Source: Janthinobacterium tructae (lineage in GTDB: Bacteria; Pseudomonadota; Gammaproteobacteria; Burkholderiales; Burkholderiaceae_D). Taken from it: a DNA stretch of 64,000 nt. This document shows positions 16,892 to 25,839 of the stretch, in pieces (positions within the stretch are counted from its first letter, which is position 1; each line of letters starts with the position of its first letter). Under the pieces are notes generated by a model, which worked only from the letters and a program-made list of their open reading frames with translations, made no database searches and was not told the origin of the DNA. The translations under genes and the position numbers were made by a program. The stretch spans positions 2,170,001 to 2,234,000 of the forward strand of contig NZ_CP041185.1 in NCBI RefSeq assembly GCF_006517255.1, written 5' to 3'.

Positions 16892-19654
16892 ATGCGCAGC
16901 GCTGTGGGCAAGCCGGCCTTCCTGGTCGGCATCGACCTGGGCACCACCAACACGGTGGTGGCGTATGCGGATGCCAACGATGCGCAGGCGGGAATACAGC
17001 TGTTCGCCATCGAGCAGCTGCTCGCTCCCGGCGAAGTGGGCGCACGCCCCCTGCTGCCTTCCTTGCGCTACCATCCTGCCGCCGGCGAACTGGCGGCGGG
17101 CGACTTGCAGCTGCCGTGGCCAAAGCAGGACGTTGAACACCCCGTGCTGGGCGCCCTGGCGCGCCAGCTCGGCGCGCAAGTGCCGGGCCGCCTCGTTTCC
17201 AGCGCAAAGAGCTGGCTGTCGCATGCGAACGTGGACCGCCAGGCGCCGATTTTGCCTTGGGGCGCCGATGCCGACGTGGCCAAGGTGTCGCCCGTGGCGG
17301 CCAGCGCCAGCTACCTCGCGTATGTGCGCGCCGCCTGGAATCACCGCTTCCCGCAGGCGCCGCTCGAAGAGCAGGAACTGGTGCTGACCATCCCCGCCTC
17401 GTTCGACGAGGGTGCGCGCGCACTCACCCTGGAGGCGGCGCGCCTGGCGGGTTTGCCCACCTTGCGGCTGGTGGAAGAGCCGCAGGCGGCCTTCTATGAT
17501 TTCCTGCAGCGGCGGCGCGCCACCTTGCGCGACGACCTGGCCAATACGCGCCGCATTTTAGTCTGCGACGTGGGCGGCGGCACGACCGATTTCAGCCTGA
17601 TCGACGTCGCCTTCGACGAGGATGGCGAACCGCAGCTCACGCGCAGCAGCGTGGGCAACCATTTGATACTCGGCGGCGACAATATGGACCTGGCGCTGGC
17701 CCACCTGGTGGAAACGCGCATGGCGGCAGGCGTCGAAGGTGGCATGAAGCTGTCCGCCGCGCGCTTGTCGCAGCTGATGGAGCGCTGCCGCGCCGCCAAA
17801 GAATTGCTGCTGTCGAACGATGCGCCGGAAAGCGCCAGCGTCACCCTGCTGGGCGCCGGCGCGCGCCTGATCGGCGGCAGCCGTTCCGCCGACGTCACGC
17901 GCGAGGAAGTGGCGGCCCTGGTGGTCGATGGCTTCTTCCCCAAGGTGGAACTCAGCGAGGTAGCAAGAAAAACCCGCGCCGGCATCGTCGAATTCGGCCT
18001 GCCGTATGCGCAGGATGCTGCCATCACGCGCCACCTGGCCAGCTTTTTGCACCAGCAACAGGGCGAGCTGCCCGACACCCTGCTGCTGAACGGCGGCGTG
18101 TTCCGCGCCGACGCATTGGCGCGCCGCCTGGCAGAGACCCTGGCGCATTGGCGCGGCGCGCCCCTGACCATCCTGCACAACGATAATCCCGACGTGGCCG
18201 TGGCGCGTGGCGCTGTCGCCTACGCGCTGGCCCGGCGTGGCCAGGCGCCGCGCATCGGCGGTGGCTCGCCGCGCAGCTATTTCCTCGTGCTGGGCGAAGC
18301 GGGCAAAGACAACCGTGCCGTCTGTATCCTGCCCCGTGGCAGCGCCAGCGGCGAGGAAATCCGCCTGACGGAGCGCCTGTTCGCGCTGCGCCTGGGCCGG
18401 CCCGTGCGCTTCCACCTGGCCACTTCGCTCTTTGAGGCGGGCGCGCCGCCCAAGCTGGGCGAGATCGTCGACCTGGATGCTGGCGAATACCTGCGCCTGC
18501 CGCCGCTGGCCAGCGTGCTGCATGATAAACAGGATGCCAGTGACAAGCGCGAAATCACCGTGCAACTGGCTACCGTCATGACGGAAGTGGGCACGCTGGA
18601 AGTGCACTGTGTGGCCGAAGCCGATGCCGGCCAGCGCTGGCTGCTGGAATTCCAGCTACGGGGCGAAGAGGAAAACCACGCCGTAACGTCCACCGCCTCG
18701 CCGCGCGTGAAGGAAGCCATCGAAAAAATCGAGCGCATCTTCGGCGGCAAGGCGCAAAAGGTCGACACCAAAGAAGTGCGCCAGCTGCGCCAGCACCTGG
18801 AACGCGGGCTGGGCGGACGCGAAAGCTGGGAGACGCCGCTGCTGCGCCAGCTGTTCGACGCCTTGCTACAACGCGCGCGTGGCCGGCGCCGCTCCGCCGA
18901 ACATGAGCGTGTCTGGCTGAACCTGGCCGGCTACTGTTTGCGTCCCGGCTATGGCGACGCGCTCGACCCGTGGCGCATCGAGCAACTGTGGGACCTGTTC
19001 GACACGGGCATCCAGCATCACAAAGATAACCAGGTCTGCGCCGAATGGTGGACCCTGTGGCGCAGGGTGGCCGGCGGCTTGAGCACGCAGCAGCAATTGC
19101 GGCTGCTCGACGACTTCGCCTTCAACCTGCAGGCCGATGCGGCTCAGCGCGGCAGCCGCCCCGTCACCCTGGTGAACGGCAGCGACGACGACATGCTGCG
19201 CCTGGGCGCCTCGCTCGAGCGCATCCCCGGCGCCTACAAGGCGGAAGTGGGCGCCTGGCTGATCAAGCGTCTGCAGAAGGCGCATAGCGAAGTGGCGGAT
19301 ACGAATACCCTGTGGGCGCTGGCCAGGGTCGGCGCGCGCCAGCCCTTCCACGGCAGCGCGCACGAAGTGGTCGACAGCGCCACCGTGGCCGGATGGCTCA
19401 CGATGCTGCTGGCGCTGGACTGGAAAAAGACGGAACCGGCGGCGTTTGCCGCCACCCACCTCGCGCGCATGACGGGCGACCGCTCGCGCGACATCGCCGA
19501 CGACTTGCGCGCCACCATCCTGGCCCGCCTGAAAGCCGTGGGCGCCCCGCCCCTGTGGCAGGCGATGGTCAGCGAAGTGACGCAGCTGGACGAAGCTGTT
19601 ACCCGCCGCATGCTGGGCGAGGCGCTGCCGCCGGGCTTGAAGCTGATCGGCTGA
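16892..19654 (+). CDS. Hsp70-family protein with C-terminal DUF3731 region
   Basis: This 920-residue protein has an Hsp70 ATPase core (VGIDLGTTNTVVAYAD near residue 11; ILVCDVGGGTTDFSL near 225; LILGGDNMDLALAHL) and a divergent segment to about residue 600. The last 300 residues (ETPLLRQLFDALLQRARGRRRS, WWTLWRRVAGGLSTQQQLRLL, ARVGARQPFHG) match the DNA-K-related/DUF3731 module known at the end of such proteins. It is the third gene of a coupled operon and is paralogous to the preceding gene. The two may form a heteromeric chaperone. The function of the C-terminal module is unknown. Confidence 0.88.
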   Translation: MRSAVGKPAFLVGIDLGTTNTVVAYADANDAQAGIQLFAIEQLLAPGEVGARPLLPSLRYHPAAGELAAGDLQLPWPKQDVEHPVLGALARQLGAQVPGRLVSSAKSWLSHANVDRQAPILPWGADADVAKVSPVAASASYLAYVRAAWNHRFPQAPLEEQELVLTIPASFDEGARALTLEAARLAGLPTLRLVEEPQAAFYDFLQRRRATLRDDLANTRRILVCDVGGGTTDFSLIDVAFDEDGEPQLTRSSVGNHLILGGDNMDLALAHLVETRMAAGVEGGMKLSAARLSQLMERCRAAKELLLSNDAPESASVTLLGAGARLIGGSRSADVTREEVAALVVDGFFPKVELSEVARKTRAGIVEFGLPYAQDAAITRHLASFLHQQQGELPDTLLLNGGVFRADALARRLAETLAHWRGAPLTILHNDNPDVAVARGAVAYALARRGQAPRIGGGSPRSYFLVLGEAGKDNRAVCILPRGSASGEEIRLTERLFALRLGRPVRFHLATSLFEAGAPPKLGEIVDLDAGEYLRLPPLASVLHDKQDASDKREITVQLATVMTEVGTLEVHCVAEADAGQRWLLEFQLRGEEENHAVTSTASPRVKEAIEKIERIFGGKAQKVDTKEVRQLRQHLERGLGGRESWETPLLRQLFDALLQRARGRRRSAEHERVWLNLAGYCLRPGYGDALDPWRIEQLWDLFDTGIQHHKDNQVCAEWWTLWRRVAGGLSTQQQLRLLDDFAFNLQADAAQRGSRPVTLVNGSDDDMLRLGASLERIPGAYKAEVGAWLIKRLQKAHSEVADTNTLWALARVGARQPFHGSAHEVVDSATVAGWLTMLLALDWKKTEPAAFAATHLARMTGDRSRDIADDLRATILARLKAVGAPPLWQAMVSEVTQLDEAVTRRMLGEALPPGLKLIG

Positions 19655-19667
19655 AACCATGGGTCAC

Positions 19668-19750
19668 GTAGGTCGGATTAGCGTAGCGTAATCCGACAGG
19701 CATCGCCAACAATGTTGTCGGATGACGGCCTGCGGCCTGATCCGACCTAC
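19668..19750. repeat. REP-like palindrome, copy 1
   Basis: It starts GTAGGTCGGATTAGCG and ends GATCCGACCTAC, with internal CGTAATCCGACA and TTGTCGGATGACGG arms. Related palindromes lie at 27665-27757 and 44231-44261. It sits in the gap between the Hsp70 operon and the convergent CHASE2 gene. Confidence 0.8.
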
Positions 19751-19828
19751 CCTTCGCTGCGCGCGCCGCAATACCGCGGCAAACTATCGGCCAGCCATAC
19801 CCAGGCCATTGCGGCACGCCGCCTTGCG

Positions 19829-21397
19829 CTAAATCACGGCAATGATCAACAGCACCACCGCCAGCGGCGCCTGCACCAGCACGATGCCGGGATGCGTGCG
19901 GCGCAGCTGGGCCCACACGGACAGGCCCGGCACTTCTTCGTGCGGGTGGTGGGCTTCGTCGCGCAGCGACATCGCGTGCAGGAACATGCCGGCGATCAGG
20001 GGGCCGGGGTTGACCCACCAGCCCTGCTCCAGCAAGCCGCGCGACAGGTAGATGGCCAGCGCGCCGATGACAAACGGCGAAGCCCACACCAGCGCCAGCA
20101 TCAGGCGGATGCCATAGAATTCGAACAGGGTACCAAGACGGTGCAAGCGGCTGAAATCGTGGTCTTCCATGCGCTTGTCGATGGCCAGTTCGGCGCGGCC
20201 GTACAGGGTCCACAGGCCGCCGAACAGGCAGCCCAGCAGCACGCCGATGACGATGTCGGCCACGAACACCGCATATTTATTGACGTCGGCCGTACCGATG
20301 CCCAGCGACGTGTGGGCGGCCGCGTGCAGGTGCAGGCCGGCCTGTTCGCCTTCTGCCGTCGTATAGCGGTCGCGCACATCATAGGTGCTGCCGATATACA
20401 CGACGTTCTTGCGTAGTGCATTCGCCGCCACGCCGGCCTGGCCATCGATCAGTTGGACGCGCGTGCGCGTGGGGTTCAGAAATTGCGGCGCCACGGCGGC
20501 CGGGTGAAACGGCGCCGTGACGGCGTTCTGTTCGGCCGCATCCTTCGCGTCGCCGTGGATCACGGGTTCGAACGCCCAGCGCGCCAATTCCTTTTCGCTG
20601 TCCGTGCGCCGGGCCAGCTGGCACACGCGGGCGGCCAGCGCCAGCCCATCCTTTTGCTCGGACAAGACGGCCGGCATCGGCTGCTGCTGTTCCTGTTCAT
20701 CGGCGCCATGCGCCAGTTCAAAGGCCACGGCCGCCAGCACGGGGCTTTTCAGCTCGATGCGCGTGACTGCGCCCATGCGTTCGCGGATCCGCGGGCTGGC
20801 GAAGTGAATGCCGGCCGCGCAGCGCGCGCGTATCCAGGGCAAGTTCGCGTTCTGGTCCGATTGTTCGGGCAGGATCAGCACCAGTTGCCGGCCATTCGCG
20901 GCCAACTGGTCGAGCATGCGGTCCAGCGGCCGTTCGCCAGCCTTGTGCTGTTCATACACGGCTGGCGCCAGGTCGAGGTCGATGGCCAGCACCTTGCTGC
21001 CGCGCGCGGCGGCGCTGGCGAGCAATTGCTCCAGGCGGGTGCGCTCCAGCGGTTCACGCTCGTCGAAGACCTGTTCGAACGCGGGCTGGTCGATTTCGAT
21101 GATGCCGGGCCGGTAGGCGGCGCCCGGGTCCTTGCCCCGCTCCAGCAGCTGCCCCTGTTCCGCGCTGGCGCGCAGCATGGCCGCATCGAGCCATTCGAGC
21201 ACGTGAAAACCTTCCAGCACCAGCATCAGCGCGGCGATCAGGCTGGCGCCGATCACGTGGTGCAGCAGGTGCGTGCCCGTCAGCTTGAAGGCCGAGCCCA
21301 GCTGGGCGACCGGCCACAGCAGGCGCCGCCAGAGCGGCGGGCGCGGTTGATCTGGCGGGCTGGTTTCCACAGTGTGCTTCCCTTGCGTGCGGTGCAT
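19829..21397 (-). CDS. CHASE2-domain membrane protein without recognised output domain
   Basis: This 522-residue protein has one transmembrane helix near 43-62 (HVIGASLIAALMLVLEG). An extracytoplasmic CHASE2-type sensor at about 70-345 follows, with PGIIEIDQPAFEQVF, SKVLAIDLDLAP and VVYIGSTYDVRDRY. Three or more C-terminal membrane helices come next (AVFVADIVIGVLLGCLFGG; LMLALVWASPFVIGALAIYL; IVLVQAPLAVVLLIIAVI). CHASE2 sensors normally feed a kinase, cyclase or GGDEF domain; none is present. It may be a sensor partner of another protein. It faces the Hsp70 operon convergently. Confidence 0.8.
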   Translation of the reverse strand: MHRTQGKHTVETSPPDQPRPPLWRRLLWPVAQLGSAFKLTGTHLLHHVIGASLIAALMLVLEGFHVLEWLDAAMLRASAEQGQLLERGKDPGAAYRPGIIEIDQPAFEQVFDEREPLERTRLEQLLASAAARGSKVLAIDLDLAPAVYEQHKAGERPLDRMLDQLAANGRQLVLILPEQSDQNANLPWIRARCAAGIHFASPRIRERMGAVTRIELKSPVLAAVAFELAHGADEQEQQQPMPAVLSEQKDGLALAARVCQLARRTDSEKELARWAFEPVIHGDAKDAAEQNAVTAPFHPAAVAPQFLNPTRTRVQLIDGQAGVAANALRKNVVYIGSTYDVRDRYTTAEGEQAGLHLHAAAHTSLGIGTADVNKYAVFVADIVIGVLLGCLFGGLWTLYGRAELAIDKRMEDHDFSRLHRLGTLFEFYGIRLMLALVWASPFVIGALAIYLSRGLLEQGWWVNPGPLIAGMFLHAMSLRDEAHHPHEEVPGLSVWAQLRRTHPGIVLVQAPLAVVLLIIAVI

Positions 21398-21476
21398 GAA
21401 TTACCATTCAGGCAACAATTAATGACGAAAGGACAGTGTATTCCAGTTGTGCCCAGCCCGCCGCACGGCTGGCAGC

Positions 21477-22817
21477 CTATTTCGGCTGGGCCAGCAGCAG
21501 CTTGCCCAGCGCTTCGAAGGCCGGCGTGGTGGTCGGGTCATTCGCCGCATTGGCCGCCGTCGGCGTGGACGCAAAACGCACGATCACCATTTCCGCCTTC
21601 GGATCGACATAGATGCGCTGGCCGTACACGCCGCGCGCCATGTAGGCGCCATGGTCGTTATGCGTGACCCACCACATGTCGCGGTAGCTCCAGCCCTTGA
21701 GCAAATCGTAGCCGCCCTTGGCGAACAGCTGCTTGTCGCCGCCGCGGCGGATATCGTCGACTGCCGCCTTGGGCAGTATCTGCTGGCCGTTGTAGCGGCC
21801 ATCGTTGCGCAGCATTTCGCCGAAGCGGGCCAGGTCACGCAAGCCCGCATTCAAGCCGCCGCCGGCAAACGGCGTGCCCGTCGAATCGACCGTCATGTAG
21901 GCATCCTGCTCGGCGCCCAGCTTTTGCCAGATGCGCTCGGACAGATACGCGTTGACGTTCTGCCCCGTGACGCGGGCAATAATCCAGCCCAGCACGTCGG
22001 AGTTGACCGTGCGGTAGCCGAACGCCTCGCCGTGCCGGCCTTCGTGCTGCACCGTTTGCAGGTACTCGAAATAGCTGCGCGGCCCCGTGTAATCCTTCGG
22101 CTTGGGCAATGGGCTGCCTGCCGCCGCGTGCTGCCACACTTCCGCTTTCGGGTCGGCGTAATCTTCGCTGAATTTCAGGCCCGTGGTCATGTCGAGCACC
22201 TGGCGCACGGTGGCGTCGCCAAATGCCGATTTGGCCAGTTCCGGCACATACTCGGCCACTTTCTTGTCCGGATCGAGCTTGCCTTCGGCCACCAGCGCCG
22301 CGCCGATGGTGCCCATCACGGACTTCGTCACCGACATGGCGCCATGCTGGCCACTCTCTTTCAGCACGCCAAAGTAACGCTCATACACGATGCGACCCCG
22401 GTGCAGCACCACGATGCCGTCCGTGTAGTTGGCACCCAGCGACTGCTCCCAGGTCATCGTTTCCTTCGCGCCCAGGGGCGTGAAGCGCAGGCTGTCGATA
22501 TCCTTGCGCAGCGCGCGTTTCAATGGCACGGGCGCCTTCAAGCCGCGCGCTACTTCCACCGTCGGCATCAGCTGGCGGAAGTGCGACACGCTCCAGCGCA
22601 GCTGCGGGAAATTGAAATAGCTGCCATCGTCGAAGCGGATGATTTTATCGGCCGGCGGCGGCGCGCCCACCATCCATTGCAAGGCAGCCGGATCGCTGGC
22701 GGCCGCTGACAGCGGGGTGGCAGCCACCTTGGTCGTCTCTGCCGCGTGGGTGCCGGCGGCCAGCGCCAGACAGGCGGCGGCCAGGGCCAGGCGTTTCATG
22801 CTGGGAAAATCGTTCAT
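21477..22817 (-). CDS. Secreted serine hydrolase of the beta-lactamase/class C type
   Basis: This 446-residue protein has a signal peptide starting at the internal MKRLALAAACLALAAGTHAA. The serine-lysine motif is SVTK in HGAMSVTKSVMG, the second motif is YRTVNSDVLG, and HGAYMARGVYGQ near the C-terminus replaces the KTG triad. The organisation resembles 6-aminohexanoate-dimer hydrolase and esterase relatives rather than true cephalosporinases. ATG 22817 is chosen because AAGGAG stands eight bases before it. It starts 28 bases after the outer-membrane barrel gene and probably forms an operon with it. The substrate is unknown. Confidence 0.85.
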   Translation of the reverse strand: MNDFPSMKRLALAAACLALAAGTHAAETTKVAATPLSAAASDPAALQWMVGAPPPADKIIRFDDGSYFNFPQLRWSVSHFRQLMPTVEVARGLKAPVPLKRALRKDIDSLRFTPLGAKETMTWEQSLGANYTDGIVVLHRGRIVYERYFGVLKESGQHGAMSVTKSVMGTIGAALVAEGKLDPDKKVAEYVPELAKSAFGDATVRQVLDMTTGLKFSEDYADPKAEVWQHAAAGSPLPKPKDYTGPRSYFEYLQTVQHEGRHGEAFGYRTVNSDVLGWIIARVTGQNVNAYLSERIWQKLGAEQDAYMTVDSTGTPFAGGGLNAGLRDLARFGEMLRNDGRYNGQQILPKAAVDDIRRGGDKQLFAKGGYDLLKGWSYRDMWWVTHNDHGAYMARGVYGQRIYVDPKAEMVIVRFASTPTAANAANDPTTTPAFEALGKLLLAQPK

Positions 22818-22845
22818 GCGATGCTCTCCTTGATAAACAGAATAT

Positions 22846-24342
22846 TTAATAAACCCACACGACATTCGCCAGCCAGCCCGTCCACGTTTTGGCCTGTCCA
22901 TTCACCAGTTGGTTGACGCCGGACTGCGCGAACGAGGCGCTGAAACCCAGGGTCAGATAGGTATTCGGGTTCACCACGCGCACATACTTGACGAAGACAT
23001 CGTTGGCCAGCATCGGGCGCAGTACGCCGGCGATCACCACGGGGGCGTCGCCCGGCACGTCGAGGCGCGTGGCCTGGCCGAACTGCAGCGGGCTGCCCAT
23101 CTGGTTGGCCCGCACCTGGGCCAGGTAGGCCGTCACGGTGTCTTTCGGCGTCGGGTGCAGCTCGATGGTGGCCTGCAGCGCGTTCACGTTGGCATTCACG
23201 AAAACCCAGGTGGCCTTGCTGCCTGAAGCCCAGGCGCCCGGCGTGCCTTCGAAGAACAGCGGGTCGAAGCGCTCGTTGCGCGCCGTACGCGGATCGTCGC
23301 CTGAAAAACTCTGGTAGCCAAGGGTGAACTTCGGTGTCCAGGCCACGTCGGGCAGCGAAAAGCCCCCTTCCGTGCGCCAGCCCCAGCCCCGCATCGGCTC
23401 GCGCGTATTCCATTCGCGCGCCGCATCGACGCCGAACCAGCCTTTCGACAACAGCGTGGGCAGCACGGGAACGCGCGCGTAGCCATACGCGAACTGCAGA
23501 TCCTTGCGGCCATCGGGCACGGCCAGCGGCGCGCCGATGCCGCCCGGCGCCGCCTGCGGATACGCGGCATGCGAACGCGGTACCTTGCCATACGCGATGC
23601 CCGCCTTGCGGTCGTTCGCGGGCGCGTAGCTGACATCCACGCCGACGACGCGCGTGCCGCTATCGTTGTCGGGGTTTTCATTCGGGTCGAGGTAAAACGC
23701 CTGGGCGCTGAACGCATCCTGGCTTATCTTGGCCACCACGGAATTCTGGAAGGCCTTGCGCGGGCCGAGCTTCAGCGCGCCGCGGTCAAAGCCGTTCGAG
23801 CCGCCATTGGCAATCAGCATGCCCGTGCCCAGCGTGAAATTCTGCGCGCCGGCCGACAGGTCGAGCATGGCGCGCGTGCCGCCGAGCGGCATGCGGATGC
23901 CGGCGACGAATTCCTCGATCGAGATGCGGCCCGTGTCGCCCGCGCCAAAAGGATCGTGGCGCAAGGTGCCCGAGCCGACGCCAGACACGCGTGCATACAG
24001 CTGCCTGCCGTCGCCGAAATTGCGCTTGAAGCCGAGCGCCGGCTTGACATAGAACTCGTACCAGTAGGGCTTGAAATCGAAGTCGGGATTGCGCGCCGGC
24101 GTATTCGACAGCTTCCAGAACAGATTGCTCTCGCCGGCCACCTGCACGCCCGCTTCCACGGAACGCGTCACTTGCCAGCCGGCGCCGATGAGCGGCTCGG
24201 CGGCGGCGCGCCGGGCCACCTCTTTTTCCATGCTGCTCTGCCCATCGGGATCGAGCTGGCCGGCGGCGCCGCAGGCGGCGCTCGCTCCCAGCAAGGCCAG
24301 CACCATCGTTCTGCGTATCAGGAACATCGTTTGCATTGCCAT
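22846..24342 (-). CDS. Outer-membrane beta-barrel protein (alginate-export/porin-like)
   Basis: This 498-residue protein has an N-terminal signal (MFLIRRTMVLALLGASAACG). A long run of alternating aromatic/polar beta strands follows, with repeats such as YWYEFYVKPALGFKRNF and RQLYARVSGVGSG, and a C-terminal Trp-Val-Tyr typical of barrel anchors. The arrangement and length resemble the alginate-export/OprD-like barrels of proteobacteria, but I cannot assign a substrate. It is upstream of the serine hydrolase gene and both face the regulator gene divergently. Confidence 0.75.
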   Translation of the reverse strand: MAMQTMFLIRRTMVLALLGASAACGAAGQLDPDGQSSMEKEVARRAAAEPLIGAGWQVTRSVEAGVQVAGESNLFWKLSNTPARNPDFDFKPYWYEFYVKPALGFKRNFGDGRQLYARVSGVGSGTLRHDPFGAGDTGRISIEEFVAGIRMPLGGTRAMLDLSAGAQNFTLGTGMLIANGGSNGFDRGALKLGPRKAFQNSVVAKISQDAFSAQAFYLDPNENPDNDSGTRVVGVDVSYAPANDRKAGIAYGKVPRSHAAYPQAAPGGIGAPLAVPDGRKDLQFAYGYARVPVLPTLLSKGWFGVDAAREWNTREPMRGWGWRTEGGFSLPDVAWTPKFTLGYQSFSGDDPRTARNERFDPLFFEGTPGAWASGSKATWVFVNANVNALQATIELHPTPKDTVTAYLAQVRANQMGSPLQFGQATRLDVPGDAPVVIAGVLRPMLANDVFVKYVRVVNPNTYLTLGFSASFAQSGVNQLVNGQAKTWTGWLANVVWVY

Positions 24343-24440
24343 AGATATCCCTTGCGCTAACTGACTGTCAATTTGAGCGGATGTTATCAGAGATGCTCTT
24401 TTTTATTGTTGTAAAGCATTCTATTGTGCGGGCCACGCGC

Positions 24441-24456
24441 TGAGACGATCGTCTCA
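24441..24456. promoter_or_regulatory. Operator-like palindrome upstream of regulator
   Basis: Perfect 16-base palindrome TGAGACGATCGTCTCA. It is followed by a block GCCATGCTGCAGCGCAGGAT and a TACAA element. The same architecture precedes the monooxygenase gene at 25711. It is a likely binding site for the AcoR-like regulator encoded next to it. Confidence 0.7.
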
Positions 24457-24553
24457 CGCGCGCGCCATGCTGCAGCGCAGGATGCGCGGCCCGACGCTTC
24501 GTGCTACAAACGACAACACCATAAAAACCTGACCCGAGACACCGGAGAGCGCC

Positions 24554-25696
24554 ATGCCCTACGTCCGCCAGACCAGCCATATCGAGCGCGTGCGCGACCT
24601 GATCGCCGGGCGCATCGTCAACCCAGGGGCCGAGACGGCCAGGCTGGCGTCGTCGTACCGGCGCTCGCTGGACGACTACCGGCTCGACCCCGCCTCCACC
24701 ACGGGGCCGCGCATCCTGACGGGCGCCGAACTGCGCGCCATCCAGCAGTCCGAGGAAGGCTTTCTGCGTTCCACGGGCCAGTGCCTGCCGCGCCTGCACG
24801 CCATGGTGCGCGAAGCGGGCTACTGCGTCATCCTGGCCAATGCGCGCGGCGTGACGATCGACTACGTGGTCGACACGGACCAGCGCAAGGACTTCAAGAA
24901 GGCGGGCCTGTATCCGGGTTCGTGCTGGTCGGAGGAAGAGGAAGGCACATGCGGCATCGCCTCCGTGCTGCTCGACCAGGAAGCCATCACCGTGCACAAG
25001 AGCGACCATTTCCGCGCCGCCTTCACGGGCCTGACCTGCAGCGCCGCACCGATTTTTTCGCCGCACGGCGACTTGATCGGCGTGCTCGATGCGTCGGCCT
25101 TGAACTCGCCCGATGCGCGCGACAGCCAGCGCCTGGTGAAACAACTGGTGCGCCAGGGCGCGACCCTGATCGAGGACGGCTTTTTTCTCAAGTCCTACAG
25201 CCATTGCTGCATCCTGCTGGCGCACCGCAACCGCCACTTCGTGGAAGTGCAGCCGGAGATGCTGCTGGCCATCGACGAACATGGCGACATCGTCGCCGCC
25301 AACGGCTGCGCGCGCGACGTCATCGGGGGGCTCGACACCCTGCCGCGCCCCGTCGCCGAGGTGCTGGAAGTGCGCGCCGAGCGGCTGTTCGACGCGCGCG
25401 CGGGACACAATCTGCTGTCGCTGCGCCTGGCCGGCGGCAGCACCTGGCTGCACGCCCGCGTGCGCGCGCCGCTGCGCCAGGCCAGCGCGCGCCTGCGCGC
25501 AGCACGCAAGGCGCCCGTCGCGGACGGCGTGCTGGAGTACACGCCGCCGGAGCTGGCCGAGCGCACGCGCATCGTCCACGCCATGAACGCCGCCAAATGG
25601 CATCCGCTGCAGGCGGCCGCCATGCTGGGCGTCTCGCGCGCCACGCTGTACCGGCGCCTCAAGCAGCTGCACATCGTGCCGCCGCACCGCCAGTGA
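24554..25696 (+). CDS. AcoR-like transcriptional regulator lacking an AAA+ domain
   Basis: This 380-residue protein has an N-terminal part with SSYRRSLDDYRLDPAS and a GAF-type sensor at about 60-220 (VILANARGVTIDYVVDTD, GTCGIASVLLDQEAITVH, PIFSPHGDLIGVLDAS). A central region follows, then a Fis-type helix-turn-helix at the C-terminus (HAMNAAKWHPLQAAAMLGVS, RATLYRRLKQL). The order is that of AcoR-type activators, but the AAA+ domain with GAFTGA and Walker motifs is absent, so it cannot activate sigma-54 in the usual way. It probably uses another mode. It lies just upstream of the flavin monooxygenase it likely controls. Confidence 0.85.
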   Translation: MPYVRQTSHIERVRDLIAGRIVNPGAETARLASSYRRSLDDYRLDPASTTGPRILTGAELRAIQQSEEGFLRSTGQCLPRLHAMVREAGYCVILANARGVTIDYVVDTDQRKDFKKAGLYPGSCWSEEEEGTCGIASVLLDQEAITVHKSDHFRAAFTGLTCSAAPIFSPHGDLIGVLDASALNSPDARDSQRLVKQLVRQGATLIEDGFFLKSYSHCCILLAHRNRHFVEVQPEMLLAIDEHGDIVAANGCARDVIGGLDTLPRPVAEVLEVRAERLFDARAGHNLLSLRLAGGSTWLHARVRAPLRQASARLRAARKAPVADGVLEYTPPELAERTRIVHAMNAAKWHPLQAAAMLGVSRATLYRRLKQLHIVPPHRQ

Positions 25697-25710
25697 GGCA
25701 TCCGGCAAGC

Positions 25711-25726
25711 TGAGATTTCCGTCTCA
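25711..25726. promoter_or_regulatory. Operator-like palindrome upstream of monooxygenase
   Basis: TGAGATTTCCGTCTCA has the same half-sites and spacing as the palindrome at 24441. It is followed by CGCCATGCTGCGCTGCAGGA and a TTACAACA block at nearly the same distance. It marks a second copy of one control module. Confidence 0.7.
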
Positions 25727-25839
25727 TATTCCGCCATGCTGCGCTGCAGGATGCGGGGCCGGAACGCCAGTGTTACAACATCGTCAGCGGCAACACAGCC
25801 GCATCCCATCATAAAGTCAGCAGACTTGGAGGAGACACG

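Noticed and set aside
21477..22817. Antibiotic-resistance beta-lactamase
   Set aside because: The SxxK and YxN-like motifs are present but the KTG triad is replaced by HGAYMARG, as in esterase/dimer-hydrolase relatives.
24428..25713. 429-codon plus-strand frame overlapping the AcoR-like gene
   Set aside because: It is an out-of-frame shadow; the GAF and HTH motifs are in the other frame.
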